Below, piece after piece: positions 1 through 12,325 of a stretch of 64,000 bases of DNA (positions are counted from its first letter, which is position 1; each line of letters starts with the position of its first letter). The stretch covers positions 1 to 64,000 of the forward strand of contig JASAND010028879.1 of the NCBI GenBank assembly GCA_030248195.1, in the 5' to 3' direction. The translations under genes were made by a program, and so were the position numbers. Source of the DNA: Trissonchulus latispiculum. Taxonomy: Eukaryota > Nematoda > Enoplea > Enoplida > Ironidae. Under the pieces are notes generated by a model. It saw only the letters and a list, made by a program, of their open reading frames with translations. It had not been told where the DNA came from and ran no database searches.

Positions 1-1110
1 ACGAGGCTACAAAACTAGCAAAATTAGCAAGAAAATAGCAAAGTTTTTCTGACCTACGGGCTAAATGTAGGCAAAAACTTTTGAACATTGATTATTCAAA
101 ATAGTCAAAATTTCAATTAGTCAAAATTTGTTTATGTGCTATCATATAGGGGATTTACGAGCCTAGGGACGTTATATTTGGTTCAGTGTCACTTAGCGGC
201 TCAGAAAGCTCAGAAGGTACATTCACGTAGAAACTAAATTTCCAAATTTTGCACCGATTTTTCTGGAGACTAGAAATGTTTTAGCCGAAAGCAAGGAAAA
301 CCACCCTCCGCAGTAGTACCGCTGTGCATCCTGCCAAAAACCCTTTCGTATCCGTCGGCTAGCTTTTGAGAAATCGAATTTCAAAACAAAATAATCCTAT
401 ATAAGCGTATATTTTATAGCTAATTTCTCTAGATGCATATACATGTTTCTCTAGATGCATATACATGACAAGAACAATGGATTAAATAAAGATTAAGTTA
501 AAGTAAATTTATTAAATAAAGAATAATATAACTTTCAAATTTTCTGACTTTTCAGGAAAGCAGAATGGAATGCTTTCCAGTCCGCTCGCTATATCCTAAC
601 CAATATTCCAATTAACTGATCAATTAGTCAATCATTCAATGAATCAATTAATTTCCTTCCGTTTTCTATCTTAAGTTAAGAAGAGTTTTGAAATTGCACT
701 AGCATTTTCACAGACGGAGCAAGATATATATACTATTATGTGGTACGTAAATGTTCTACCAACATGTAAATATTTGTGGTAATATTTCAAAGATCCTCAC
801 AAATAGAGATCATGGACTCTACAAGTGTTGCCAGTTTTAGCAAGTTTTACTTTTGTTTACATGTCTGGTTGTAGCCGTATTCTCAAGAAAGATGGATAGC
901 TGAAATTCTGATAACTCTAAATAATTGACTCTGGACATTGCAAATTGAAAGCTGGAGCAAGCCAGTTCATTAATTTAATAGATTCATTAGCATAATTAGT
1001 GATAAATTTCGAGTATTTGACAATGAGCTTTCTCTGTTTGACCAGTGATTGAACCTTCCTTGTTCTGCTTCTAGTATCAACCAGCCTCTACGCTAGGGTA
1101 AATTGTTAAA
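1..1110. other. Intergenic upstream region, no gene seen
   Basis: AT-rich non-coding DNA with no convincing ORF or exon. The only structure noted is a perfect 22-bp direct duplication at 424-445 and 446-467. It precedes the + strand channel gene; no clear TATA box or splice-based 5' exon could be picked out. Confidence 0.6.
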
Positions 1111-2430
1111 ATGTTGAACAGAGTAAAACTTTATGCAAGCTGTACTACAATACACGGTGTGGCTGATGTAATTTTGAGCCAGAAGATATGGCTTAAACTC
1201 GTATGGGCCGCTCTGTTCACAGCTTGCATAACACTGGTGGCGTTTCAAACAAATAACGTTGTCGTTAAATTCTCCCAGTCACCTTCTGCTGTGCTGGTGG
1301 AACAACGGTTTCTTGACCAGTTTCCAAATGTAAGCATCTGTTCCGACACCTACATTAACAGAACGGAAATGCTAATGCTAAAATTTACAGAAAAAGAGTA
1401 TACATATTTGAGATATGTGCTCGCGGCTAACCACTACGACTTGACGGAAACACTTAACTTTACTGCGGAGTTCAAGGAAGGGTTCTGTGCGAAGCTAGCC
1501 AACTTGGGAATGTCATCCTTAAACGATCTACTGAGCAAAGTAGCAATGAAACCTAGTCTACTGTTTCCAATCAAATGGGCTGAAGATCCCTACAATTTCC
1601 ATAATATCGAGGTATATTTCAGCTTGGCAGGTATCTGCTACAAGTTTGTCAGCAAAAGCTACGAAGGCAACTTTGAAGGCGTTCCCCATTCGGAGAAATC
1701 TGGAACTAAAACAATTCCCAAGCCTGACCGAAATATTCTACACAGCCAAAATCTGGCGAAGTTCAGAAACTCTGGGAAGAAAAGTGACATATCTTTTATG
1801 GGAATAATTCATGATAATGCCAACGATATTATTGATGAAAATTTTGTCCTAATTGGCGACGACGCTACACGATTTGTTTTTCAAAGCGTCAGCAGCACAG
1901 ACGGCCCCAAAGTTGAGATCCTTTTGGATATTCGATACCTAAAATTCCTAAATTCGTCTAAAAGTCCTTGCTTAGATGTTGTATATGCAAAGCGGTTGCC
2001 GTGTGCACTGCGGTGCAAAATAGAACTAGAAGAATGCCGGAGAGACTGTTACATATTTCGGGGCGATGAAGATGTTGCTGCAAAAACTATTTGCGATGGA
2101 ACCAATGATGTTAGAGAGTCTGCAGGAAACGACACGTCTGCGTGTGAAAGTTTGGAGCTGTCATGTCTAGCCCAGTGCATTCCATACTGTTCCTCATTTG
2201 AATTTGAGGTGGAAAAGACCATAACCTATATTGGCAGTAGCGATGTGAAGCTGTATCTGGCAGCACAGACGCGATACATTTCTTATTATGAAGAATACTA
2301 CGTATACACCCTGACAGGATTTCTGAGCAACATTGGCGGTATTGTGTCACTGTTCACTGGCGCCTCTGTGTTATCCGTCATACAGTTACTGATATTCTGG
2401 TGTACTGCAGGATCTTTCGAAGAAGTCTGA
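1111..2430 (+). CDS. DEG/ENaC-family sodium channel subunit (intact, intronless)
   Basis: A single uninterrupted 439-residue ORF with the layout of degenerin/epithelial Na+ channel subunits: short cytoplasmic N-terminus with the gating His-Gly pair (H15-G16), TM1 at about 29-46, post-TM1 motif FPNVSIC (71-77), a large extracellular loop with N-glycosylation sequons and a cysteine cluster (about 285-360), and TM2 at about 407-430 containing the G-A-S selectivity motif (417-419) after an N-I-G-G stretch. The family forms trimeric, usually amiloride-sensitive Na+ channels of the plasma membrane, gated by peptides, protons or force. The glutamate that often follows TM2's LS(I/V)I is a glutamine here. 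It is divergent from the two - strand paralogs in this window and lies head-to-head with the broken one. The ligand cannot be told from sequence. The start is the first in-frame ATG and leaves a normal family N-terminus. Confidence 0.9.
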   Translation: MLNRVKLYASCTTIHGVADVILSQKIWLKLVWAALFTACITLVAFQTNNVVVKFSQSPSAVLVEQRFLDQFPNVSICSDTYINRTEMLMLKFTEKEYTYLRYVLAANHYDLTETLNFTAEFKEGFCAKLANLGMSSLNDLLSKVAMKPSLLFPIKWAEDPYNFHNIEVYFSLAGICYKFVSKSYEGNFEGVPHSEKSGTKTIPKPDRNILHSQNLAKFRNSGKKSDISFMGIIHDNANDIIDENFVLIGDDATRFVFQSVSSTDGPKVEILLDIRYLKFLNSSKSPCLDVVYAKRLPCALRCKIELEECRRDCYIFRGDEDVAAKTICDGTNDVRESAGNDTSACESLELSCLAQCIPYCSSFEFEVEKTITYIGSSDVKLYLAAQTRYISYYEEYYVYTLTGFLSNIGGIVSLFTGASVLSVIQLLIFWCTAGSFEEV

Positions 2431-3305
2431 GAGACATTTTCTGGAAACCAAGCATGCGAACAAGGAAGCAAAGAAACTGTTTTCATTGCAGCTAGGGGAC
2501 TGCATAAATGCTATCGTAAAAGAATATGAAACAAGACTAAATAGTAAACAAAGGAGCGATTTCAAAACGTATTAAGTTGGTATCAAATTAAATATTCAGA
2601 GGAGCGACTTGCGAGATGTTTTGAGATGGTTTTGAGATGGAGTCAGAGAGCGTGTGTTTGATTAAATTGTGGGGAATATGCCTATCTTCGTGCAGCGGTG
2701 CCAGTGTGGAACTAGCCTAACACAAGAGTACCGTTACCCCGCAAGAGCAACTCAAGCGAGGTGACCGCGGCACAAGTAAATAACACACCAACCGCGCAGG
2801 AACCGGCCGGGAAAGCCTCGCCAAATATATGGACCTTATGAGGGGGTGACACCCGCTCACCTCAGAATAATAATTAAACCTATTAAACTAAATTAAACTA
2901 ACCAAGGAGCTCAGTGATGGCCGACGAAAACGCACAAACCTAGTGGAGATACGTAACAACAAGAGGTATAAAAATACAGCGAATATACGTAATAGATATA
3001 ATTTAGGGTGGCAAAGCCCAACAATTAGACACAACAGTTATACAGTAGAATTAACTAAACACACACTCAGCAATAAGGGGCGAAGCCCCACAAATTTACC
3101 AATTACAGATCCACGTCCACCTAGGGTCTTCTAGGATGGTGTACACATAACAGTAAATGAAATTACAAAAATTTCAAGAATTCTTTGCAAGAATTTCAAC
3201 GCAATTTCGTAGAAGAAAAAAGTTGCTGACACACTGAAAGACACCGATTGCATTGACATTGCATTAGCTCGCTCTACAATGAAAAATCAACACACAGTTC
3301 GGATG
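2431..3305. other. Intergenic; atypical G+C-richer insert at about 2690-3130
   Basis: No gene seen. About 2690-3130 is richer in G+C than its surroundings and has short hairpins such as GGGGCGAAGCCCC near 3078, plus repeated TTAAAC-type motifs around 2875-2900. It looks like a fragment of a mobile element but has no coding sequence or terminal repeats that I can identify. Confidence 0.4.
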
Positions 3306-4977
3306 TTATACAGTTTGCGTATGCATTTCTACGGTCTTTGTTCGTGCTTCGCAATGAACGTGACAGCACCAAAACCACACGCAGTGAATCAGCGTAATCA
3401 CAGATGCTCCGGTGAAAAGTGACAGGGTGCCACCCAGTTGTCCCAATAGTGATACTGTCGAATATAAGTAGTATTCTTCTTCAACCATAAAATGTCTCCT
3501 GCCATCCTTAACTTGAAAGTCAATTCGGTTGATGGTGAAGAATTTGAGATGTCTTGACTCATATAAAAGATGCTGACATCGTAGTCCCATCTGTCACACG
3601 GTGGACTACACGATTTCAAGCACTTACTATATTCTTCCTCGTACTGCTCCAACTCAGGGGTTGAGTCCATGGTCAGTTCTCTCAATTCACACAGAAGAGC
3701 CAGTGAAAGGTTAGCTGTGGGCAAAAACTGGTAACAGTTAGACTGGCACCAGGTCAGCACATTTTCACACATTTCGTCGCACTGATAGTACGACGCTGGT
3801 ATGTATTCGCGACACGGTGACCGAAACCGATTTAGCAGTTTGGTAAATCTTATTTCTATTTCAAATATTATTTCCTCTATGTCTGGCCTAATGTTGAATG
3901 GAATTGCGTCAAAGTTTTCGACGCTGTCTCCAATGAACAGTTTCAAGTGCTTTGTTGTCGGATAAAATAATACAGGTTTTGCAAACAGGATTTGAGCGGT
4001 ACTTCTGGCGTTTGCTGTAAATACGTTCGGATTTAGTGATTTGCTTACGAATTCATAACAAATCCCTTCTGGTCGTATCACAGACAAAATGCTTTCAAAA
4101 TTGGCACCTTCTAGAGTGCTCTGAAAGATTGGTTCTTTTGAGTAGGTCAGGTTGAATACAATTTCAGTGACAGATAGTTGCACGCATAGGATAACGTGGG
4201 GGGGGGAATGGGGGGGTGCAGACCCCCCCCCAGACCGACAAAAAACGGGTAGACCCCCTCAGCAAAAAGGAAAAAAGGGCAGACCCTCTCGTCCAGAAAG
4301 GAAAAAAGGGTAGACCCCTCAGCGATTCTTACCAAAAATAGGTAATTTTTAGCAAATTTTAGCGATTTTTTCAAAAAATTTCTTAAAATTCGCTAGAAAT
4401 TATCATTTTTCACAAATTTTTTGACAAAAACGTTAAAAATTCTCAATTTTTGCCAATTTCGGGGCAGACCCCCATAAAATTTTGGAATTTTTCAGGGGTA
4501 GACCCTTCGCCGAGGTCGGGGTAGACCCCCCCCAGAATCGGTCCCCGTGTTAATGTATGGTTGCACGTAAGGTGACAGCTCATGTTTAGACAAAGTTAAT
4601 TCATCTTTCCTTAGCTTTCGTTTTCTAGGATCTACCGAGCTTAATAAGAGCGAAACAGTTACTGGTGATAGTCCCAAGTCAGCAGCAGAGTTGGTATTGT
4701 ACCAAGTCGGTGAACATAAGATTATGGTTGGAAATTGCATTAGAAATTCAGATGTCCTCTGAAATGTGCTAGGACCTTGGAAATACTGACCCATTGTATC
4801 CTTCAGTTGACATACAACTATGACTACAATCGTTAAGGTAGCCGCTGCCCATGCAAGCTGAAAATATCTCTTCCTAGATGTAAAAATGGTACTAAACCCG
4901 TGGAAAGTTGTGGACGAGCCAAACTCCCTTAACTGGCAGAGAAATGCTCTGAGCAGATGTTTTTGCAGCTTCCTCAT
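3306..4977 (-). pseudogene. DEG/ENaC channel pseudogene (insertion plus frameshift)
   Basis: This is a close paralog of the intact channel at 15907-17223. The N-terminal part (ATG at 4977) has the H-G motif, TM1 (AWAAATLTIVVIVVCQL) and FPTIILC. The reading frame is then cut by a 375-bp inserted element (4185-4559). The extracellular middle resumes at 4184 with the conserved cysteine-rich part and runs to about 3520. There a 1-bp loss shifts the frame; TM2 with LGQLGG and TGAS is found in the next frame down to the stop at 3306. The intact paralog has no intron at the insertion site, and the inserted DNA has its own terminal repeats and target duplication, so an intron is unlikely. Both lesions would stop a full channel from being made. 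Confidence 0.85.
4185..4559. mobile_element. hAT-like non-autonomous element (MITE), copy 1, 375 bp
   Basis: Flanked by an 8-bp direct repeat GTTGCACG (4177-4184 and 4560-4567). The ends are imperfect inverted repeats: left CATAGGATAACGTGGGG, right (reverse complement) CATACATTAACACGGGG. The inside holds G/C runs (GCAGACCCC repeats) around an AT-rich core and no ORF. An 8-bp target duplication with short terminal inverted repeats is the hallmark of the hAT superfamily. A second copy with its own 8-bp duplication lies at 59726-60163. It interrupts the DEG/ENaC pseudogene. Confidence 0.8.
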
Positions 4978-6656
4978 TGGAACGTAGCAACGTTGAAATT
5001 TAGCCTTTAAGTTCGAACCGTTTAATGTCACGATACTAAAATACTGAAATAAAAAGATAACATAACAAGATAATACATAATAAAAAATAACCGAAAACAA
5101 AATGTTGGAAAATTTAAATTTGGAGCTACAATTGTGTGGATTTGCTAGCCAAAATTTTTTGTGATTGTCCTTATTTGATAACAGTATATTAATTAAATGG
5201 TTTGTATTAGATTATTATAAGCATAAATAGTGTACTGTCTAATCTTTGCAAAATTAATGTGTTTATCTTAGGTAAATAAAGTAAGATATACATTTGGACA
5301 CGTAAAAGCTTAACTGAGAAGGATTCGGGAGTAAGAACAAAGCATTATTTGAAGCAAAGCAAATTTGAAATAAATTATGGTGTATTACACTGTGTGTAAT
5401 TGCCGCTTTACTGCTAGCTAGCTATGGTCGATTAGATAAGGTTTCATCTCGGTTTCAGAAACAGAAACAGAGATGTTTAAAACAAGTAAATTTTAACGAG
5501 AAGACTCCGTCATCGTATTTGTACTGTTACGATATCTAACTTGCCTTCGCACAGCCAGCCTGCAATATTTCGTGGATCTCCCCAAACTCAACTAATGTTT
5601 ATCGTCCTTTAAAGGTGTGGCAGTTCTCCAAACTGAAGCTGGTGCGGTTTTGTTGTTATCTCAATGTCTTTGATGCTAGACCTACGCGGTCTAAATTATA
5701 GGATCCTACTCTATTGAAAACCAGTAAAATATTAAATTGGACATGGAAAATCTGCAGGTATGAATTTCAAATGTACGGCCAATGCAGCAATCGAGTATAT
5801 GAGATAAAGTATAGTTTTGTTTTGAGCTATAGCGAAAACCTTGCAATGAGAAAAGCTGTAAAACAGTGGACGTTTGGCTTTGATAGAAAACAAAGCACAA
5901 AGTAAACGCAGAGTCATTTGCACTGAGACACTTACTGAATATGAGAAGAGTCTAGAAAAATTATTTTTTCCACGGCAATGAGTGCATTATCAAAATTAAA
6001 GTATTCTAGCATGGCATATTTAAGTCAATGCATCAGCAATACAAATTTCTTACTTCAAATTTGAATTAATTGACCCTTTAGTTCAAGTAAGATCAGGTAT
6101 AGTGCCCCCTGAAGTACACAACGGATCGACTGCGGCAGTTAAATCTTATATTTGTGATAGTGTGATCGGAGTAACAGATGAACCCGAGAAAAGTAACGAC
6201 GCACACTTTTTAACCCGAGGCCGACGTTATCAAACAGTTCTGGCCGGTTTGACATGGAGGTCTAATTCTTTAAGAGGGATATCATTAATCATACTGACTT
6301 TCCGAACCGGGTCAAATATGCTTGATGAAATAACCAATCGTATACACAATTCGTTTATAAGCTGAAGTTTGTATAGATGATCCTAATTAATCGCATTTTG
6401 CTTGATTTAATGCTTGATGGATAATTTATTCGTCTTGCAATAGCATATGCGTTTCCTGGAAATATGGTTGGCTAATGTAGTAAATACAAAAGCACACAAC
6501 GCTTCTTAAGTACATGTATGTTTATTCTTAGCAATCAAACACTTGCAACCTTGTAGTCGTGATGCTTCATGCGGTCTATTTATTTTTAGTTTTAGCTGTA
6601 GATTCAGCTTCAGGCCTGCTAATGGGGGCTTTTCAGTTTCAGTTTCAGGCGTTTCA
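4978..6656. other. Intergenic, no gene seen
   Basis: AT-rich sequence. Only short ORFs (5714-5905 +, 6102-6365 +) with no recognisable domain, splice context or family resemblance. No RNA gene or repeat array found. Confidence 0.5.
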
Positions 6657-6834
6657 GTGGGTCGTTTCACAAAAAACTTAAACTACTTAACTTAAACGAC
6701 TTAACTTAAACGACTTAATTTAAGTAGTTTAAGTAGTTTAAGTCATTTATTTATGAAACGAATTTTTAAGAAGTTTAAGTTATGTCTTTTAAGTTAAGTA
6801 GTTTAAGCCGACCTTTAATGAAACGAATGTTACA
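6657..6834. mobile_element. Palindromic element of the TTTAAGT family, copy 1
   Basis: A self-complementary stretch built of repeated ACTTAAAC/GTTTAAGT words. The ends match each other inverted: left TCGTTTCACAAAAAACTTAA and, read on the other strand, right ATTCGTTTCATTAAAGG followed by CTTAAACTACTTAACTTAA. Related palindromes built from the same words are at 13425-13790 and 60925-61245. Non-coding. Confidence 0.55.
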
Positions 6835-7077
6835 ATAAAATCAAAATGGCAGTTTAACGGTGCTGGTCCGGTATTATCATATAACTTTGAAAAACAGTAA
6901 ATTACTCAAATCTTGGAGTTCAGCGATAATTTTGATATCACGTAAAAGCTTGGAATGTCCTTGATACAGCTACGCAGAATATTGCTGTCATAGTTCAGCA
7001 GTTCTATTTGGACATGCTCTTGCATGAAAACAATGGACAAAACAATGAAAACAACAACAAAACAACAAATTATTGGA

Positions 7078-7078
<1 letters not shown>

Positions 7079-7132
<54 letters not shown>

Positions 7133-7157
7133 TTTCTTTTCTTTTCTTTCTTTCTTT
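7079..7157 (+). repeat. (TTTC)n microsatellite
   Basis: About 80 bp of nearly perfect TTTC tetranucleotide repeat ending in slightly irregular TTTTC units. It accounts for the lysine/phenylalanine-rich ORFs on both strands here. Short TTTC runs recur near 20656 and 50887. Confidence 0.95.
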
Positions 7158-8100
7158 AAAATTTCGTTTTCTTTGCACTCAAATATGACAGTAGCTGTAT
7201 GAGCTATAAAGGCACTTTGAGGATTCTGAAAAGTGCTAATTAGGCATAACTAATTAACGGGAAGGAATTAAGAGCTAATATTTACATTTCTGAAATTTCC
7301 AGGCCGAGAGCTTTCGAATGATACCAAACTTGCCCGGAAAAATGAACTTTGAAAAAAATCGACTTTCTCTTACGGGTTTGAAAGTGGGGTTTTTTTTCTT
7401 TGTATTCAGCATGATTTTTGTCAATTTTGTGTTAACTCGATTTTTCGAACGGCCCATAGGAAAAATTTTTCTATACTATTTTTTGAATATCTAGGCAATG
7501 GTACTTAGCAAGTTTATGTTTTTTTTCCGAATTTCAACCTGGTTCGATTTTTATAGATGGTCAAAAATGGAAAAAATAGCGTTTTTGGACACCTTCAAGC
7601 TGAAAAACTTCTAAGTCCGAAAATTTGAAAATAGTCTAAAAACGGGCGAAACAGCGTTTTTTATGGCTTGGGGACTCTGCTTGGGGCTCTATTGACAACA
7701 CAATAATGGCGGATAAAGGGCAATCCCCACCTCTCAGTACAGTAGACCCCAACAAAACTGCGCCGAACCGGTTTTGGACAGACCTTATATAGTGTCAGTC
7801 AATCAATAAAAGCCAACCCTACACACAAGTAAAGAAAGGTTGATTGTTTGTCAAATAGAAGTGTAATTTTAGACATCTGTTATCTTAAATACTAGTTTCC
7901 CTATTATATTTACATCACAAACCTACAGTATAACCATTTCTAAGCATGTACTACCAATTTCACACTGTAGAACAAACAAAGTAGACCTATTACAGCAATA
8001 CTGTGAAATCTAAAAGGTTACTGTAAAATACTGTAGAGATACTGAGAAAATCTAGACGGGTTACTGTAATTTTGAATCCTTATACTTAGGCTTAGCACGT
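7158..8100. other. Intergenic, no gene seen
   Basis: Non-coding, with runs of A/T and scattered short words. No terminal repeats, RNA gene or conserved ORF could be supported. Confidence 0.45.
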
Positions 8101-10030
8101 CCAACTGACTGATATTCCACAAAATACCCCCTCTTTGCCACCGCCCGCCCCGGCGCGGTGTTCCCAGAAAGGAGATAAAAAGAGAATACAAGTGGTTAAT
8201 GGTAAAACAGAAAGTTAAAGCAGACGGAAAAGATAAAATGTGGACCCTCACTGGTCACACATGTGGGACTCCCACTGACAGACATGTGCCACTGGCACGA
8301 CAAACTTTTGCCAACTTTGACAACAACTTGACTGGGCCCTTAAACTACTGAGTACTACGACTCTACTACGACGACAACTACAACAACGTGGACATAAAAG
8401 TTTTCGGCTGTCACCGAGACAGAACACAAACGGTACCCTGGGACACACCGCCCAGGAGACGGGGCTGGAGGGGCGTACCGGGAACATCAGTCAGTTATGA
8501 CCCCCCACCAGGCGAAATATGCTCCGGAAGCTAAGGACACACATATTAATAAAGAAAACAATAAAGACAGACAATAAGGCAAGGTAGTAAGGCAGTGATC
8601 AGAACAAACAATTACGAATCAAACATAGCGAAACTTAGTCTTTATTCAAAATAGCTGCAAAACAATGCCAAAACGAATCAAACAAAAATGGCGAGAATAA
8701 AGCACAAGATTAAAGGAATACAGTTAAAGCAAACAAATATAGCCGGTCCTAGTGTCTCTAAGAGTGCCGGGGAGAGGACCAACATCGGATGCCGGCAGCC
8801 TCACAACATCCAGAACAGTCTCCGGAGCAAAATGGTGTGCTGCGGAGGGCAAGGCCATCAACAAAATTCGGCCGACGGACCGAGTAGATACAGTCCTGGT
8901 CGTCGGAAGACATCCGGAAAAAGAATCCAGACAGTCCAGTACAGCCGGAAGAACCGCCGAGCAGCCCAGACAGAAAGGCACAAAAGTCCCAATAGTTCAC
9001 AGAAGGCACCAGAAATAAGACTGGCATCTGCCAGGCACACAACATCGGGGCGGAGGCTAGCAAGGCAATAGCCCCAAACAGTTCACAGACAGCTCCGGAG
9101 CACCCAAGCGCTCCTGATAGCACCGGAAAGCACATCTCAGTGACTAGAGGCGGCGAATAGTCCAACCAAGCAGGCACCGAGCAAGCAAGCGCCGCCACTC
9201 CACAACCATACCACCTCCGGAAGGAACCAGACAACCAAACATCCGCCGCCGGCATCGTCATCAGAAGGGGAGGCACTCCTAGGCACGAACAGAGAGGGGA
9301 CGGGGACGGACCGCACAACCAAACGAACAACCTACAACACACAGAAAAAGGGATTAAGACATGGATTATGCATAAAAAAAGAAAACACAACATAGAAATA
9401 CAAAACATGGCCCGAACTGTACCCGAAGATTAAAAGTGAAACTTGAAATATTTAATAAAACTATTATGTGTTAAAGTTAAAAAGAGAGTAAATTTATAGA
9501 GGCTAAACTGAGGGTGAGCCGAGGCAGCCGAAGCCTGAACACCGGTCGGTCGCTCCTAAAAGGTGCCAGACTCCGTGCCCCGGACCCACGGGAGACAACT
9601 ACGGGGTAAGGAGACAGGGTCCGTAGCCGCTCGGTCGCCCCAAGCAGCCACGGGCCATGAATCCCCCCCTGATTCAAGGAAAAGAAATTTAGGTGCAGGG
9701 CGTACTGGGGTAAGAAGAACCCGGAGGCAAAAGAAAAGTATACGCAAGGAAAGAAAGGAGCCAAGATTTTACATTCCGGAAGGAAAACTAAAAAGATCAA
9801 GGAATTGAATTTAAATGCGCGGAAAGAATAAAGATCAATTTAAAGAGAAACAGAAAAGAGAGCAGAGATGATTTAAATTTAATCAAGAAAAGAGAAGGTA
9901 AAACTGCAAAAGGTATAATAAATTTAATCGAGGAGAGAAATTCGAGAAAGGCAAAAAAAAAGAAAGTAATCAATTTAAAAAGACACATAAAATTTACAGT
10001 GCAAAACCCAGCACGCCCCAATTAAAAACT
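8100..10030. other. Compositionally distinct block, probable degenerate transposon material
   Basis: This block is G+C-richer than its surroundings and strongly purine-rich on the + strand. ORFs of 127 aa (8688-9071 +) and 216 aa (8758-9408 -) overlap each other in opposite strands; neither has a recognisable domain, and the - strand one is a cysteine/leucine-rich shadow of a purine-rich strand. A block at about 14560-15450 shows the mirror bias (pyrimidine-rich). Old retroelement untranslated sequence is my best guess, unsupported by any coding domain. Confidence 0.35.
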
Positions 10031-10228
10031 CAATAAACAACCTCAACAACAAAACAACAACTACTGAGCCCGACGCGAGTAGGCCAGCTCTGCGGCCCGC
10101 TGATCCTTATGCTGCCGTTGGGCCAACCATTCCCGGGTTTGAGCATAAATGGCCTTGGGGTGGTACCCACGTATAGTAAATCGGGGTCGCTGAACACGAT
10201 GAGCATAATGCCGACACCGTATCTCGCC

Positions 10229-12269
10229 TGGTTCATCTGGTTCAACTGGTTCAAAGTTGAACCAGTTCCTGGTTCAAGCTACTGGAGATAGCTAGAAGGC
10301 TGAAATTTTGCATACAAAGGTTATTGGGCATGGGGAATTCACTGGTGGTGTTACTTTGGTGATCCGACCCATGGCTGGCCAGATCTGGTTCAACTGGTTC
10401 AAAATTGAACCAGTTCCTGGTTCAAGCTACTGGAGATAGCTGGAAGGCTGAAATTTTGCATACAAAGGTTATTGGGCATGGGGAATTCACTGGTGGTGTT
10501 ACTTTGGTGATCCGACCCATGCCTGGCCAGATCTGGTTCAACTGGTTCAAAGTTGAACCAGTTCCTGGTTCAAGCTGCTGGAGATAGTTGGAAGGCTGAA
10601 ATTTTGCATACAAAGGTTACTGGGCACGGGGAATTCACTGGTGGTGTAACTTTGGTGATCCAACCATGGCTGGCCAGATCTGGTTCAACTGGTTCAAGGT
10701 TGAACCAGGTCCTGGTTCAAGCAACTGGAGATAGCTAGAAGGCTGAAATTTTGCATACAAAGGTTATTGGGCATGGGCAATTCACTGGTGGTGTTACTTT
10801 GCTGATCTGACCCATGGCTGGCCAGATATGGTTCAACTGGTTCAAGTTGAACCAGTTCCTGGGTCAAGCTACTCGAGATAGCTAGAAGGCTGAAATTTTG
10901 CATACAAAGGTTATTGGGCATGGGCAATTCAATGGTGGTGTTACTTCGGTGATCTGACCCATGGCTGGATAGATATGGTTCAACTGGTTAAAAGTTGAAC
11001 CAGGTCCTGGTTCAAGCAACTGGAGATAGCTAGAAGGATGAAATTTTGCATAGAAAGGTTATTGGGCATGGGGAATTCACTGGTGGCGTAACTTCGGTGA
11101 TCCAACCCATGGCTGGCCAGATCTGGTTCAACTGGTTCAAAGTTGAACCAGTTCCTGGTTCAAGCTACTGGAGATAGCTAGAAGGCTGAAATTCGCATAC
11201 AAAGGTTATTGGGCATGGGGAATTCACTGGTGGTGTAACTTTGGTGATCCAACCCATGGCTGGCCAGATCTGGTTCAACTGGTTCAAGGTTGAACCAGGT
11301 CCTGGTTCAAGCAACTGGAGATAGCTAGAAGGCTGAAATTTTGCATACAAAGGTTATTGGGCATGGGGAATTCACTGATGGTGTTACTTTGCTGATCTGA
11401 CCCATGGCTGGCCAGATATGGTTCAACTGGTTCAAAGTTGAACCAGTTCCTGGTTCAAGCTACTGGAGATAGCTAGAAGGCTGAAATTTTGCATACAAAG
11501 GTTATTGGGCATGGGGAATTCACTGGTGGTGTTACTTTGGTGATCCGACCTATGCCTGGCCATATCTGGTTCAACTGGTTAAAAGTTGAACCAGTTCCTG
11601 GTTCAAGCTACTGGAGATAGTTGGAAGGCTGAAATTTTGCATACAAAGGTTTCTGGGCATGGGGAATTCACTGGTGGTGTAACTTTGGTGATCCAACCCA
11701 TGGCTTGCCAGATCTAGTTCAACTGGTTCAAGGTTGAACCAGGTGCTGGTTCAAGCAACTGGAGGTAGCTAGAAGGCTGAAATTTTGCATACAAAGGTTA
11801 TTGGGCAAGGAGAATTCACTGGTGGTGTAACTTTGGTGATCTGACCCATGGCTGGCCAGATATGGTTCAACCGGTTCAAAGTTGAACCTGTTCCTGGTTC
11901 AAGCTACTGGAGATAGCTGAAAGGCTGAAATCTTGCATACAAAGGTTATTGGGCATGGGGAATTCACTGGTGGTGTTACTTTGCTGATCTGACCCATGGC
12001 TGGCCAAATCTGGTTCAACTGGTTCAAAGTTGAACCAGTTCCTGGTTCAAGCTACTGGAGATAGCTGAAAGGCTGAAATCTTACGTACAAAGGTTATTAG
12101 GCATGGGGAATTCACTGGTAGTGTTACTTCGCTGATCTAACCCATGGCTGGCCAGATCTGGTTCAACTGGTTCAAAGTTGAACCAGTTGCTGGTTCAAGC
12201 TACTGGAGATAGCTGAAAGGCTGAAATTTTGCATGCAAAGCTTATTGGGCATGGGGAATTCACTGGTGG
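10229..12269. repeat. Tandem satellite, 14 copies of a 147-148-bp unit
   Basis: The word TTCAACTGGT recurs at 10241, 10389, 10537, 10684, 10832, 10979, 11127, 11274, 11422, 11570, 11718, 11866 (one mismatch), 12014 and 12162, i.e. every 147 or 148 bp. Each unit has a short palindrome (arms ACTGGTTCAA and TTGAACCAGT around AG), a GAATTCACTGGTGG block and a CCCATGGCTGGCCAGAT block. Copies are roughly 90-97% alike by eye. The unit is not a multiple of three, so the many 60-80-aa ORFs in it are artefacts. Confidence 0.95.
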
Positions 12270-12325
12270 GATTTGTGATTGCTGCTGCCACAGTTATGGC
12301 AGCGTTCCCAAAAACTAGACGGAGG

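Noticed and set aside
4178..4560. The 375-bp interruption as an intron of the DEG/ENaC gene
   Set aside because: It has terminal inverted repeats and an 8-bp target duplication, the paralogs are intronless, and the gene has a second lesion downstream.
6906..7202. ORFs on both strands with Lys-Glu-Arg or Phe-Leu-Ser runs
   Set aside because: They are translations of the (TTTC)n microsatellite.
8758..9408. 216-aa Cys/Leu-rich ORF
   Set aside because: No domain; shadow of a purine-rich, stop-poor strand, overlapped by other ORFs of similar size.
10109..11350. Many 60-77-aa ORFs on both strands
   Set aside because: They repeat with the 147-148-bp satellite, whose unit is not a multiple of three; each is cut at a unit or two.
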